DNA of 64,000 nucleotides from CAWBOV01 sp963790525 (GCA_963790525.1 CAWBOV010000005.1:124001-188000); one strand, 5' to 3'. Positions 36,713 to 46,006 are shown, counted from the stretch's first letter. The notes: generated by a model from the sequence alone, not told the origin. Numbers and translations: made by a program.

Positions 36713-37959
36713 CCCGTGGAGTCTGCCATCTTGCGCAGCCGCACCGGGCCGCCGTCCGGGTCGACGTCGACCGCCCAGCCGCCGGGGATCGTCGACGGGC
36801 GGTTCGGCACGAGGCGAAGCCGGCGCGAGGCCCACAGCCGGCGACCGTCCTGGACCGCCTCCAGGCGCGTGTGCGCGAAGGTGGCCGCGGCGATCACCAG
36901 CCGCCCGCGGGGCGGAGGTTGGGCGGGGGTCAGCCGCGACGGGGTGACCCACCGCAGCGGGGCGGCGGCGAGGAGCGGGACGCCCGCGGTGACGGCGTGT
37001 CCGGCCGGATGGGCCAGGTGGGCCAGCACGCCCGCCGCGACGTGGCGGCCGTCCAGGGCGACGAGGTCGGCCGTCTGTACGGGGTGGACGAGGTTGCCCA
37101 CCGCGAAGATGCCCGGCCGCGACGTCGCGAGCGAGCCGTCGACGTCCGGCCCGAGCGTCGCCGGGTCGAGGAGGGCACCGGCCGTGCGGGCCAGCTCGTG
37201 GTCGGGGATCCAGTCGCCGGTGAACACGACCGTGTCGCACGCGATGACGTGCCGGGCGCCGCCCGCACCGACCACCTCGACGCCGGTGACCCGCCCGTGA
37301 CCGAGGATGCCGACGACGCGGGTCGAGCGCAGCAGGGGGGCGCGGTACCGGACCGCGGCGCCCAGCGCGAAGGCGGCGTAGCTCTGGTGGCGGGGCTGGT
37401 CGGTGACCATCGCCGCGACGCGGACCCCGGCGTGGGCCAGGGTGCGGACGGCGGAGTAGCTGACGTGCTCGGCGCCGACGACGACCGCCCGCGTCCCGAT
37501 CGGCTGGCCGTACAGGTACACCGCCTGTTGCAGCTGTCCGGTCGTGTAGATGCCCTGGGGACGATCGCCGGGCACCAGACGCGCGCTGCGGGGGCGCTCC
37601 CGGGCACCCGTCGCCAGGACGATTGCGCGCGCGGTGATCCGCTCCAGGCCGCCCGGAGCAGTCACCTCGACGGTCAGCGGGCCGCCCCAGCCGGTCACCG
37701 AGACTCCGGTCCGGACCGCTGCGCCGCGGGCGTCGGCGAGCGCGGCGTAATGGCGGGCGTAGGCGGGGCCGCTCAGGACCCGGTGCAGATCCCGCACTCC
37801 GTAGCCGGTGTGATGCGAGTGGCGGGGGATGCCCCCGGCCTGGTGTTCGCGTTCCAGGACCTCCACGTGGCCGGCGCCGCGGCGGGCGAGCTCGGCGGCC
37901 GCTGCCAGCCCCGCCGGTCCCGCGCCGACGACCAGCACGTCCACCGCGCGCTCGCTCAC
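36709..37959 (-). CDS. NAD(P)/FAD-dependent oxidoreductase linked to G3P dehydrogenase
   Basis: A 416-residue flavoprotein with the FAD site VDVLVVGAGPAGLAAAAELA, TARAIVLATGARERPRSARL, a second nucleotide site around RAVVVGAEHVSYSAVRTLAH, and ATSRPGIFAVGNLVHPVQTA. It resembles the second subunit of three-component glycerol-3-phosphate or sarcosine-type dehydrogenases, whose partner carries a BFD-like [2Fe-2S] domain as encoded immediately upstream. GTG 37959 overlaps that gene's TGA. There is no membrane segment. The exact role, probably electron relay from G3P oxidation, is inferred. Confidence 0.82.
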   Translation of the reverse strand: MSERAVDVLVVGAGPAGLAAAAELARRGAGHVEVLEREHQAGGIPRHSHHTGYGVRDLHRVLSGPAYARHYAALADARGAAVRTGVSVTGWGGPLTVEVTAPGGLERITARAIVLATGARERPRSARLVPGDRPQGIYTTGQLQQAVYLYGQPIGTRAVVVGAEHVSYSAVRTLAHAGVRVAAMVTDQPRHQSYAAFALGAAVRYRAPLLRSTRVVGILGHGRVTGVEVVGAGGARHVIACDTVVFTGDWIPDHELARTAGALLDPATLGPDVDGSLATSRPGIFAVGNLVHPVQTADLVALDGRHVAAGVLAHLAHPAGHAVTAGVPLLAAAPLRWVTPSRLTPAQPPPRGRLVIAAATFAHTRLEAVQDGRRLWASRRLRLVPNRPSTIPGGWAVDVDPDGGPVRLRKMADSTG

Positions 37960-39335
37960 GCCCGCTCCCCGAACAGGTCGCGGACCTCGGCCCCGCAGTA
38001 GAAGCCCTGGCAGCGCCCCATCATGGCGCGGGTGCGGCGCCGCAGCCCGTCGATCGACCCCGGCGGGACGGGGCCGGCGAGCGCGTCGCGGATCTCACCG
38101 CGGGTCACCCGCTCGCAGTGGCAGACCACGTCGCCGTAGGCCGGGTCGGCGGCGATGAGATCCGCGCGCCGGTACGGCCGGGGGAAGGCCTCGCCGAGGT
38201 TGGGCATGCGTGGCGGCGCGGCACGCCGGCCGCGGTCCCCAGCACCAGGCCGGCGCCGGCGAGCAGCGCCGAGACGTGTTCGGCGATCGCCAGCGCGGCC
38301 GTCAGACCGGTCGATCGGATGCCGCCGACGCACACGTAGCGCTGCCCCGCGTCGACGTCGATCCGGTAGTCGGCGAACTCGGTCGCCGCGCGCAGCCCGG
38401 CGTAGATCGCGGTCACCTCCTCGTCCAGCAGCGCCGGCATGATCCGCGCCCCGCGCCGAGCAGGAACTCGATGCCCTCGGCCGTCGTGGCGGTGGCGATC
38501 CGATCGTCGATATCCTCCGCGGTCGGCCCGAGCATCACGTTGCCGTAGATCGTCGGGGCGACCAGCACGCCCTTGCCGCAGCGCCGTCGGGACGGGCAGC
38601 ACGATGTGCTCGACCAGCGGGCGTGCGAGCTTGTCGAACACGATCAGCTCGCCCCGCCGCGGCGTGACGTGGAACCGCTCGTGGCCGAAGGCAGCGTCGA
38701 GGACGGTCGGCTGCCCAGCCCCGCCGCGTTGACCACGCCAGCGGGCCGTGAACGTCACCGCCGACGTCTCGCACCGTCGTGCACGGCTCCCCCGGACGCG
38801 ATGGCGCGGACGCGCGTCGACAGCAGCAACTCGACTCCCGCCGCCACGGCCTCGGTCGCGAAGGCGAGCGCCGGCGTCCAGGGGCAGATGATCGACTCGT
38901 CCGGGATGGTCAGCGCGCCGAGTGCGCCGGGCCCGAGGCTCGGCTCGCGCGGTAGAGCTCGTCGGCGCCGACGAGCTGGCACGGCGGCGTAGCCGTTCGC
39001 GGTCGCCTTGGCCGCCAGGCCCGGCAGCGCGTCGCAGCTGCTCGTCGGTCCAGGCCACGAGCAGCGCACCGGTCCGCTCGACCGGGATGCCGGCGCGCTC
39101 GCGCGTAGTCCGCAGCAGGTCGTAGCCCCGGGCGACCAGGCGGGATTCGAGCGTGCCCGGGGTGGCGTCGAAGCCGGTGTGCAGGATCGCGGTGTTCGCC
39201 TTCGAGGTGCCGTCGCCCACGTCGGCGGCCGCGTCGAGGAGGCGACCCGCAGCGGATACCGGCCCAGCTCGCGCGCGATCGCCGCGCCGACCACGCCCGG
39301 CCCGACGATGAGCGACGTCGTAGTCGCGCGCTCAT
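37956..39335 (-). CDS. FAD-dependent glycerol-3-phosphate dehydrogenase with [2Fe-2S] BFD-like domain (frameshifted)
   Basis: A DAO-fold flavoprotein that oxidises G3P and passes electrons on, probably to menaquinone. ATG 39335 opens MSAR, then in shifted frames come VGAAIARELGRYPL, GDGTSKANTAILHTGFDATP, RAGIPVERTGALLVAWTDEQ and YVCVGGIRSTGLTAALAIAE. The C-terminal BFD-like domain is clean: VCHCERVTRGEIRDAL and MGRCQGFYCGAEV give four Cys for a [2Fe-2S] cluster. Six or more indels break the N-terminal two thirds. ATG overlaps the glpK TGA, and its own TGA overlaps the FAD-protein GTG. About 455 residues. Confidence 0.82.
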
Positions 39336-40771
39336 CCGGATCTCACGGCGGACTCGCAGCGCGCGCAGCAGCTCCGCTGCGCCGCCTCGTCCGCGCCGAT
39401 GCGGCGGCTCGAACACGGCCGACCGGCGGCCAGCCGGCGGGACCACTCGGCCGGAGTCGAGGCCCGGATCGAGCGCCGAGCCGGGCGACTGCCGCCGCGC
39501 CCAGCGCGGTCGCGTCCGCGCCACGGCTGACCTCGACCGGCAGCTGGAGCAGGTCGGCCTGCGCCTGCATGAGCAGCGTCGAGCGGGTCAGCCCGCCGTC
39601 GACCCGCAGCGCGGCGAGCGGGGCGCCGAGGTCGTCGGCCGACCGCTCGCGCGAGGACCGCGACCTGGGCGGCGATCCCGTCCAGCACGGCCCGGACGAG
39701 GTGCGCGGCCCGCGTGTCGCAGCCCCAGGCCGGTGCAACGAGCCCAGCGCGCCGTCCCGCCACCAGGGCGCGCCGAGCCCCGCCAGCGCCGGCACCAGCG
39801 CACCCCGCCGGCGTCGGCGACCGTGGCCGCCCACGGCGTCCAGGTCCTTCGGCCCCGACGAGCACGCCGATGTCGACGAGCCAGCGCACCGCCGAGGCGA
39901 CCGTTAGACCTGGCCGTCGAGGCAGTAGGTCCGTCGCCGCCCAGCGACCAGGCGATGACTGCTGGTCAGGCCGTTGCGCGAGCGCCGCGGCGACGGTCCG
40001 GCGTTGGCGAGCAGGAACGCCCCGGTGCCGTAGGTGCACTTGGCCTGCCCGGCGCTCAGGCAGCCCTGGGCCAGCAGCGACGCCTGCTGGTCGACGATCG
40101 AACCGGTCAGCGGCAGCAGCGGCCCGAACGCCGAGGTGTGACCGATCAGCTCGGCGCAGTCGGCGATGCGCGGCAGTGCCTCCCCGTCCAGGCCGAACAG
40201 CGCCGAGCGCCTCCGCGGACCACTCGCCGGTCTCGAGATCGAGCAGCATGCTGCGCGAGGCGGTGGCGCTGTCGGTGACGAACTCACCGGTGAGCGCGTG
40301 CAGCACCCAGGCGTCGATGCCGGTGACGACTCCCGCGCGGGTGATCGTGCGGCGCAGCCACGCCATCTTGGGGGCGGAGAAGTACGGGCTCAGCGGCAGT
40401 CCGGTCAGCGCGGTCAGGCGCGCCGCGTCCGGGGCCAGCTCGGCGCAGACGGCAGCCGAGCGCCCGTCCTGCCACACGATCGCCGGGGTGAGCGGGGTGC
40501 CGTCGGCGCGGTCCCACGCCAGCACGGTCTCGCCCTGGTTGGCCACGCCCACCGCGTCCACGGTCACGCCGGCGGCCGCGATCGCCTCCCGCCCGGACTC
40601 GACGACCGAGGCCAGCAGCTGCGCCGGATCCTGCTCGACGGACCCGCCGGCCCCGTAGCTCGGCCGGAGGGTCCGCTCCGCGCCGGCGAGCACCCGGCCG
40701 TCGGCACCGACGACGAGCGCCTTGGTGCCCGACGTGCCCTGGTCGATCGCCAGAATGTTCACGGGGCGCAT
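39332..40771 (-). CDS. glpK: Glycerol kinase-type FGGY kinase (frameshifted)
   Basis: Phosphorylates glycerol to sn-glycerol 3-phosphate. The N-terminal half is clean from ATG 40771 (or GTG 40762): LAIDQGTSGTKALVVGADG, then QDPAQLLASVVESGREAI, GVANQGETVLAWDRADGTPL, IVWQDGRSAAVC and LSPYFSAPKMAWLRRT. An extra base near 40202 shifts to LFGLDGEALPRIADCAELIG, TGSIVDQQASLLAQGCLSAG and KCTYGTGAFLLANAG. Later ADP-site pieces include APLAALRVDGGLTRSTLLMQ and AQADLLQLPVEVSRGADATALG, again in other frames. Four or more indels. It is first in a four-gene overlapping operon. FGGY relatives such as xylulokinase are less likely given the G3P dehydrogenase next to it. Confidence 0.86.
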   Translation of the reverse strand: MRPVNILAIDQGTSGTKALVVGADGRVLAGAERTLRPSYGAGGSVEQDPAQLLASVVESGREAIAAAGVTVDAVGVANQGETVLAWDRADGTPLTPAIVWQDGRSAAVCAELAPDAARLTALTGLPLSPYFSAPKMAWLRRTITRAGVVTGIDAWVLHALTGEFVTDSATASRSMLLDLETGEWSAEALGAVRPGRGGTAAHRRLRRADRSHLGVRAAAAADRFDRRPAGVAAGPGLPERRAGQVHLRHRGVPARQRRTVAAALAQRPDQQSSPGRWAATDLLPRRPGLTVASAVRWLVDIGVLVGAEGPGRRGRPRSPTPAGCAGAGAGGARRALVAGRRAGLVAPAWGCDTRAAHLVRAVLDGIAAQVAVLARAVGRRPRRPARRAAGRRRADPLDAAHAGAGRPAPAAGRGQPWRGRDRAGRGGSRPARRSIRASTPAEWSRRLAAGRPCSSRRIGADEAAQRSCCARCESAVRSG

Positions 40772-40817
40772 TCTGCCCGAGGCCGTGGTCGCCGCGGCCG
40801 CGCCCTGTCGCCCCCGC

Positions 40818-43289
40818 TCAGGCCCGCGCGGGCTCCGGGGCGAGGGCGGCCAGCAGCTCGTAGCGGGGATTGGCCAGCGCCAGGTGCCCCTTGTAGTCGC
40901 CCACCCGGCCGCTCACCCGGATCAAGGCGCCCGGGACGATGCCGGGAATGCGGGTGCGGCCGAAGAAGAGCAGCTGCACGCCGCCGGTCCCGTCGAAGAC
41001 CCGTGCCTCCAGCGAACGCCCTGCGAAACTGCCCACCTGCACCGAGGTGATCTTCCCGCAGACGGTGACCTGGTCATGCAGCTTCACCGCGGAGATGGGC
41101 GTGGAACCGTCGGCGAGGCAGGTGACCGGCTCGACGGTGGGGATCTCGCCGAGCCTGGACTCTGCAGGCGCCTGGACCGCGACGTCGGATTCGATGCGGG
41201 GGCCCTGACCGTCGCCCTGCCCGGGAGCGGTGAGCCCACGCCGGGCGTCGGCCAGCCGGTTCTCGACCGCGACCGGCAGCGTGGTGTCGAACGGCACGAT
41301 CGTCGCCGCGACGTGCGGGACGCGGCCCACCGCCTCGGCGATCCGGTCGGCGGTGCGATCGTGCAGCAGCCGCTGCGACAGCCGTCGGAACGTCCGCCGC
41401 GGCAGCAGCACCGTCACCTCGGCGTGTTCCTCCATGACCGTGCGCAGGGCGATCTCCACCGACGCCCGCACCAGCCTGCGGTCCGGGCAGTCCACCACCT
41501 GGAGGGGCACCCTTTCGGACAGCCCGCGCGCCATCCACTCCTGTTCGAGCGCTGCGGCCGCGCGGTCGTCGAGCATCATGTGCACGGCGCGCAGGTCGGT
41601 CGGGCGCAGGCTGCCCGCGTAGCGCAGGGCCCTCAGCACCGCCAGGTCCAGCTCGTCGACCATGACCAGGACGACGTGCCGCGGGTAGTAGGGCAGGCCG
41701 CCGGACACGTGGGCCCCGCCGCGGGCCGCGCCGGAGACCAGCGCGGAATCGGGCCGGGCGGGCGCCGCGGTCGTGAGCAGGTCGAGGGAGTGCGATTCCC
41801 GGCGGTATTGCCGGTTGAGGCGCATCAGGATCAGCCACAGGACCGGGAAGAGCACGACGACCAGCCAGGCTCCTTCGGTGAACTTCGTGACGGCGAAGAT
41901 GAGCACGACGGCTGCTGACACGATGCCGCCGAGCAGGCTCACCGCCGAGTGACGCCACCAGCCGGCCCCCCGCCGTGTGCGGTGGTACTTGGCCATGCCG
42001 AAACCGGCCATGCTGAAGCCGGTGAAGACCCCGATCGCGTAGAACGGGATCAGCTTGTCCACGTGGGCGCCGACGCCGAGGAGCAGCACGAGCGCGGCGA
42101 CGGTCAGCACGAGGATGCCGTTGCTGAAGGCGAGCCGGTGCCCGCGCCGGGTCATCTGGCGCGGCAGGAACGAGTCCTCGGCGATGAAACTGGCCAGGAA
42201 CGGGAACCCGGTGAACGGGGTGTTCGCCCCCGTGATCAGGATCAGCGCCGTCGCGATCTGCACGAGGACGTAGCCGGTGTGGCCGTACCAGGCGGTGCCG
42301 AAGGCGGCCTTCGCCACCTGGCTGATCACCGTCGGGGTGCCGCTGCCGTACGGCGTCGCGTGCGTCTCGAAGGCGAGGTAGGAGATGCCGAGGACGAGCA
42401 GGCCGAGCAGGGCGCTCATGACCGTCAGGGTCTTGCGGGCGTTGGGCCCCTCCGGCTTCTTGAAGGCGCTGACACCGTTGGAGATCGCTTCCAGGCCGGT
42501 CAGCGAGGCCCCACCGTTCGCGAAGGCCTTGAGCAGGTAGAAGATCGCGATCCCGGACAGGATCGAGTGGTGCTGGTTGACGATCGGGATCATGCCCGGC
42601 GCGTGACCGTAGCGCGGCAGGTCGCCGAAGATCTCGCGGATCACCCCGACCACGATCACCAGCCCGGCGGAGGCGACGAAGAAGTACGTCGGGAACGCGA
42701 ACGTCTTGCCCGCCTCCCGCACGCCGCGCAGGTTGCCGAACGCGAGGATGAGCACGACCAGGACGGACAGGTCCGTGCTGTAGTGGGCGAGTGCCGGCAG
42801 CAGGGACGTGATGGCCGCGACCCCGGCGGCGCTCTGCACGGCGACGGTGACGATGTAGTCGATCAGCAGCGCGACCGAGGCGATCTGGGCGACCTTGGGG
42901 CCGAAGTTCTCCCGCGCGACGACGTAGGAGCCGCCAGCCCTGGTGTAGACGGTGACGACCTCGCGGTACAGCAACGTCATGACGAGCAGCACGACGATCA
43001 CGGCCGCGGTCATCGGCAGCAGGATGTGGAAGCCGGTGAGCCCGAAGACCGCGAGCAGGAAGATCAGCATCTCCTCGCTGCCGTACGCCGAGGAGGAGAT
43101 GCAGTCGCTGGAGAGCACGCCCAGCGCGGCCTTCTTCGACAGCTTCTCCTCGTGCAGGTTCGCGCTCACCAGCGGCGGGCCGAGGACGGCACGCTTGACG
43201 CGGTAGCTCAACCGCTCCGGCAGGGTGATCGACGGCAGCGCGGGAGTCGCCTCACGCGGGCGGTCAGCAACCAGGGACATGACTCCCAC
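40818..43289 (-). CDS. KimA-like APC permease fused to a C-terminal OB-fold
   Basis: The N-terminal 500 residues are an APC permease: KKAALGVLSSDCISSSAYGS with EEM following, and about 12 hydrophobic segments, ending LWLILMRLNRQYRRESHSLD. This signature is shared with KimA-type potassium transporters. Residues about 540-700 form a soluble domain (RHVVLVMVDELDLAVLRALR, AEVTVLLPRRTFRRLSQRLL) seen in the same family. Residues about 735-815 are an OB fold: ISAVKLHDQVTVCGKITSVQ, then FDGTGGVQLLFFGRTRIPGI and VSGRVGDYKGHLALANPRYE. In Streptomyces and mycobacteria that OB fold is, as I recall, a separate small gene near the permease. 823 residues, no frameshift. Substrate uncertain: K+ or an amino acid. 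Confidence 0.85.
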   Translation of the reverse strand: MGVMSLVADRPREATPALPSITLPERLSYRVKRAVLGPPLVSANLHEEKLSKKAALGVLSSDCISSSAYGSEEMLIFLLAVFGLTGFHILLPMTAAVIVVLLVMTLLYREVVTVYTRAGGSYVVARENFGPKVAQIASVALLIDYIVTVAVQSAAGVAAITSLLPALAHYSTDLSVLVVLILAFGNLRGVREAGKTFAFPTYFFVASAGLVIVVGVIREIFGDLPRYGHAPGMIPIVNQHHSILSGIAIFYLLKAFANGGASLTGLEAISNGVSAFKKPEGPNARKTLTVMSALLGLLVLGISYLAFETHATPYGSGTPTVISQVAKAAFGTAWYGHTGYVLVQIATALILITGANTPFTGFPFLASFIAEDSFLPRQMTRRGHRLAFSNGILVLTVAALVLLLGVGAHVDKLIPFYAIGVFTGFSMAGFGMAKYHRTRRGAGWWRHSAVSLLGGIVSAAVVLIFAVTKFTEGAWLVVVLFPVLWLILMRLNRQYRRESHSLDLLTTAAPARPDSALVSGAARGGAHVSGGLPYYPRHVVLVMVDELDLAVLRALRYAGSLRPTDLRAVHMMLDDRAAAALEQEWMARGLSERVPLQVVDCPDRRLVRASVEIALRTVMEEHAEVTVLLPRRTFRRLSQRLLHDRTADRIAEAVGRVPHVAATIVPFDTTLPVAVENRLADARRGLTAPGQGDGQGPRIESDVAVQAPAESRLGEIPTVEPVTCLADGSTPISAVKLHDQVTVCGKITSVQVGSFAGRSLEARVFDGTGGVQLLFFGRTRIPGIVPGALIRVSGRVGDYKGHLALANPRYELLAALAPEPARA

Positions 43290-43364
43290 GCTCGTCCGCT
43301 GCCCTGGGGGCGCTCGACCGTCCTCACGCGTTCCTCACGCCGAGCGCGCCCAATCCGCACGCCC

Positions 43365-43408
43365 CGCCCACGCCCCGCCCACGCCCGGCCAACGTCCGGC
43401 CAACGTCT
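43365..43408. repeat. 11-bp tandem units after the ubiD stop
   Basis: Read on the minus strand, directly after the TAG of ubiD come two units of ACGTTGGCCGG and then two of GCGTGGGCGGG, four 11-base units in all, related to each other in the pattern N-CGT-N-GGC-N-GG. Confidence 0.88.
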
Positions 43409-44870
43409 AGCCGCGCGGGATGCCGTACTCGGCCCAGCGCCGCTCGACCGTCGCCAGCGTGCCCGCGTCGAGGACGCATTCCGCCGGCCAGCCTCCGTCG
43501 CGGTGGTAGCCCTCGGAGGCGAGCTTGCGGGTGGCGTCGATCCCGAGCTTGCCGCCGAAGAACTGCTCGTAGGCGGAGTGATCGAGGTGGTCGACCGGCC
43601 CGAGGGTCTGCAGCACGTCGCGGGAGTAGTCGACGTTGCCGAACGCCCGCCAGGCGACCTCGGCGTAGTCGTGGACGTCGCAGTCGGCGTCCACGACGAC
43701 GATCAGCTTCGTCAGCGACATCAGCCCGGCGCCCCAGATCGCGTGCATGACCTTGTGCGCGTGCTTGGGGAACCGCTTGTCGATGGAGACGATCGCGCAG
43801 TTGTGGAAGACGCCGGCCTCGGGCAGGTCGTAGTCGACGATCTCGGGGATCGACAGGCGCAGCAGCGGCAGGAAGATCCGCTCGGTCGCCTTGCCCAGCG
43901 GGCCGTCCTCCTGCGGCGGGCGCCCGACGATGATCGACTGGTAGACCGGCTGCTTCGCATCGTCAGGCAGTCGACGGTCAGGAACGGGAACGGCTCGACC
44001 GGCGTGTAGAAGCCGGTGTGATCGCCGAACGGGCCCTCGGGCAGGCGCTGCGCCCGGCTCGACCCAGCCCTCGAGGACGACCTGCGCGTTGGCCGGCACC
44101 TGCAGCGGCACGGTCTTGCAGTCGACCATCTCGACCCGTTCCCGCTGCAGGAAGCCGGCGAAGAGGTACTCGTCGATGTCGCCGGGCAGCGGGTGCGCTG
44201 GCGGAGTAGGTGACCGCCGGCGGGCAGCCGAAGGCGATGGCGACGGGCAGCCGTTCGCCCCTTGCGCTCGGCGATCGCCGCGTGGGAGGTCGAGTCCTTG
44301 TGGATCTGCCAGTGCAGGCTGACGGTCCGGTTGTCCTGCCGCTGCAGGCGGTACATGCCGAGGTTGCGGGCGCCGGTCTCCGGGTGCTTGGTGTGGGTCA
44401 GGCCGAGGTTGAGGAAGACCCCGCCGTCGTCGGGCCAGGCCTGGATGCCGGGCAGGATCGACAGGTCGACCTCGTCGCCCTTGCGCACGACGTCCTGGAC
44501 AGGGCGCGTTCTTGACGTTCTTGGGCGGGGCGGCCCGCAGCTGGCCCACCTTGGCGAGCGCGTCCTTGAAGCCGCCGAAACCGTGCGGCAGCTCGGGCTT
44601 GAGCAGGTCGGCGATGCGCTCGCCGATCTCGTCCAGGGACTCGACCCCGAGCGCCTTGGCCATCCGGCGCTCGGTGCCGAACACGTTGATCGCCAGGGGC
44701 ATGCTGCCCCGCGTCGGGTTCTCGAACAGCAGCGCCGGCCCCCGCGTCTCGAGCACCTTCTGCACGATCCCGGTGACCTCGAGGTGCGGGTCGACCGGCG
44801 CGCTGACCCGGACGAGGTCACCGTCGCGCTCGAGGGCGGTGAGGAACTGTTGCAGATCGGTGAAGGCCAC
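43407..44870 (-). CDS. UbiD-family decarboxylase of menaquinone synthesis (frameshifted)
   Basis: A prenyl-FMN-dependent decarboxylase, proposed to remove the naphthoate carboxyl after prenylation (MqnL role). GTG 44870 opens VAFTDLQQFLTALERDGDLV; further blocks are ETRGPALLFENPTRGSMPLA, QDVVRKGDEVDLSILPGIQA, GDIDEYLFAGFLQRERVEM, SIPEIVDYDLPEAGVFHNCA with the catalytic Glu/Asp region, and KLIVVVDADCDVHDYAEVAW. Extra bases near 44506, 44263 and 44198, plus one or two more at 43960-44060, break the middle. The last two thirds of the C-terminal domain are clean. 487 residues, normal. UbiX for its cofactor is at 32771. Confidence 0.88.
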   Translation of the reverse strand: MAFTDLQQFLTALERDGDLVRVSAPVDPHLEVTGIVQKVLETRGPALLFENPTRGSMPLAINVFGTERRMAKALGVESLDEIGERIADLLKPELPHGFGGFKDALAKVGQLRAAPPKNVKNAPCPGRRAQGRRGRPVDPARHPGLARRRRGLPQPRPDPHQAPGDRRPQPRHVPPAAAGQPDRQPALADPQGLDLPRGDRRAQGANGCPSPSPSAARRRSPTPPAHPLPGDIDEYLFAGFLQRERVEMVDCKTVPLQVPANAQVVLEGWVEPGAAPARGPVRRSHRLLHAGRAVPVPDRRLPDDAKQPVYQSIIVGRPPQEDGPLGKATERIFLPLLRLSIPEIVDYDLPEAGVFHNCAIVSIDKRFPKHAHKVMHAIWGAGLMSLTKLIVVVDADCDVHDYAEVAWRAFGNVDYSRDVLQTLGPVDHLDHSAYEQFFGGKLGIDATRKLASEGYHRDGGWPAECVLDAGTLATVERRWAEYGIPRG

Positions 44871-44925
44871 CCGCCCAGTATGGTCAGCGGCGGCACAGCG
44901 GCCGTTGGCGACCTACCCTGAAGAC

Positions 44926-45270
44926 ATGTTGTTCCTCGGTGGCGGATTCATCGGCCTGATCTTCCTCGGCGCGTGGCTGTTCGCGCTGTTCGACGCGGTC
45001 ACCGCACCGGCCGATCAGGTGCGCAACCTGCAGAAGGTGCTCTGGGTACTGATCGTGCTGTTCTTCCTGGAGTTCGGCGCCGCGGCGTGGTTCCTGTTCG
45101 GCCGCCCCCGCGCGAACGCCGCCGGTGCCCCGGCCCGCTCGGGGACGGGCTGGTCCGGGACGGGCTGGACGGTGCCGGGCGGCAGCGGCCGGAGCGCGGC
45201 GCGCCGGCCCATCGCGCCCGACGACGACCCGGAGTTCCTGCGCAGCCTCAACCGCCCCGACAACGCCTGA
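44926..45270 (+). CDS. PLDc_N domain small membrane protein (second copy)
   Basis: Paralogue of the protein at 15363-15731: two membrane helices around IFLGAWLFALFDAVTAPADQ and NLQKVLWVLIVLFFLEF, then a Gly/Ser-rich linker and the tail IAPDDDPEFLRSLNRPDNA. 114 residues from ATG 44926. It lacks any catalytic PLD motif. It is divergent from ubiD, with 55 bases between the two start codons. Function unknown; the shared (P/N)DDD(P/A)EFLR tail is probably a conserved interaction site. Confidence 0.82.
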   Translation: MLFLGGGFIGLIFLGAWLFALFDAVTAPADQVRNLQKVLWVLIVLFFLEFGAAAWFLFGRPRANAAGAPARSGTGWSGTGWTVPGGSGRSAARRPIAPDDDPEFLRSLNRPDNA

Positions 45271-45298
45271 GCCGCAGGTCCCACCGAAGCATTCCGTC

Positions 45299-46006
45299 GT
45301 GTTCTCCTCTGTCGTGTCCAGCCACTGGCTCCCCGCCGATGCGCACCTCTGCCGGGCGGGAGGGGCGGCGGTCGTGGTCGACCCCGCGCTATCGGCGAAC
45401 CGGTCGGTGTCGTTGCTCCGTGTCGAGGACGGCCCGGCGATTCTCGCGCTCTCGCCGACGCGGGCGGGTGACCTCGACCTCTCGGACGGTGAGTGCGTCG
45501 ACGACGCGGAGCTGGCTGCTCGGATCGAGCGGGCGGGCGTGTCCCTCACCGACCCGGACAACGTCTTCTACCTGGCGCTGAACGAGCAGGCGGCGCTGAG
45601 AGGTGAGGCGTGCGGCGCTGGGACGCGCGAGTTGACCGGCGACGACGCTGAGGCGTTCGCCGCGTTCGCCGCCGAGGCACCCCCCGCCGAACTGGACGAG
45701 GCGTACGTCGAACTCGATCACTGGCTCGTGTTCGGAACGTTCGTCGACGACAGGCTCGTCTGCGCCGCGAGCATGTACCCGTGGAGCGGCACCCGGCTGG
45801 CCGACCTCGGGGTGATCACGCTTCCAGGGTTCCGAGGACTCGGGGTGGGGCGCGCGACGGTCCGGGCACTGAGCGCAGCCGCGCTCGCCCGGGGATACGA
45901 GCCGCAGTACCGCTGTCAGCTCGACAACGTCGCCTCCGTCGGGCTCGCACGAGCGTCGGGATTCGCTCTCTTCGGCCGGTGGGAAGTCATCGACACCGCC
46001 GAATGA
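45299..46006 (+). CDS. GNAT-family N-acetyltransferase
   Basis: A 235-residue protein whose C-terminal half has the GNAT acetyl-CoA site LGVITLPGFRGLGVGRATVR and a final ASVGLARASGFALFGRWEVI block. The N-terminal half (DPALSANRSVSLLRVEDGPA) is less conserved. GTG 45299 is the only plausible start in this frame, 28 bases after the PLDc_N gene, possibly co-transcribed. The acceptor substrate cannot be predicted. Confidence 0.85.
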   Translation: MFSSVVSSHWLPADAHLCRAGGAAVVVDPALSANRSVSLLRVEDGPAILALSPTRAGDLDLSDGECVDDAELAARIERAGVSLTDPDNVFYLALNEQAALRGEACGAGTRELTGDDAEAFAAFAAEAPPAELDEAYVELDHWLVFGTFVDDRLVCAASMYPWSGTRLADLGVITLPGFRGLGVGRATVRALSAAALARGYEPQYRCQLDNVASVGLARASGFALFGRWEVIDTAE

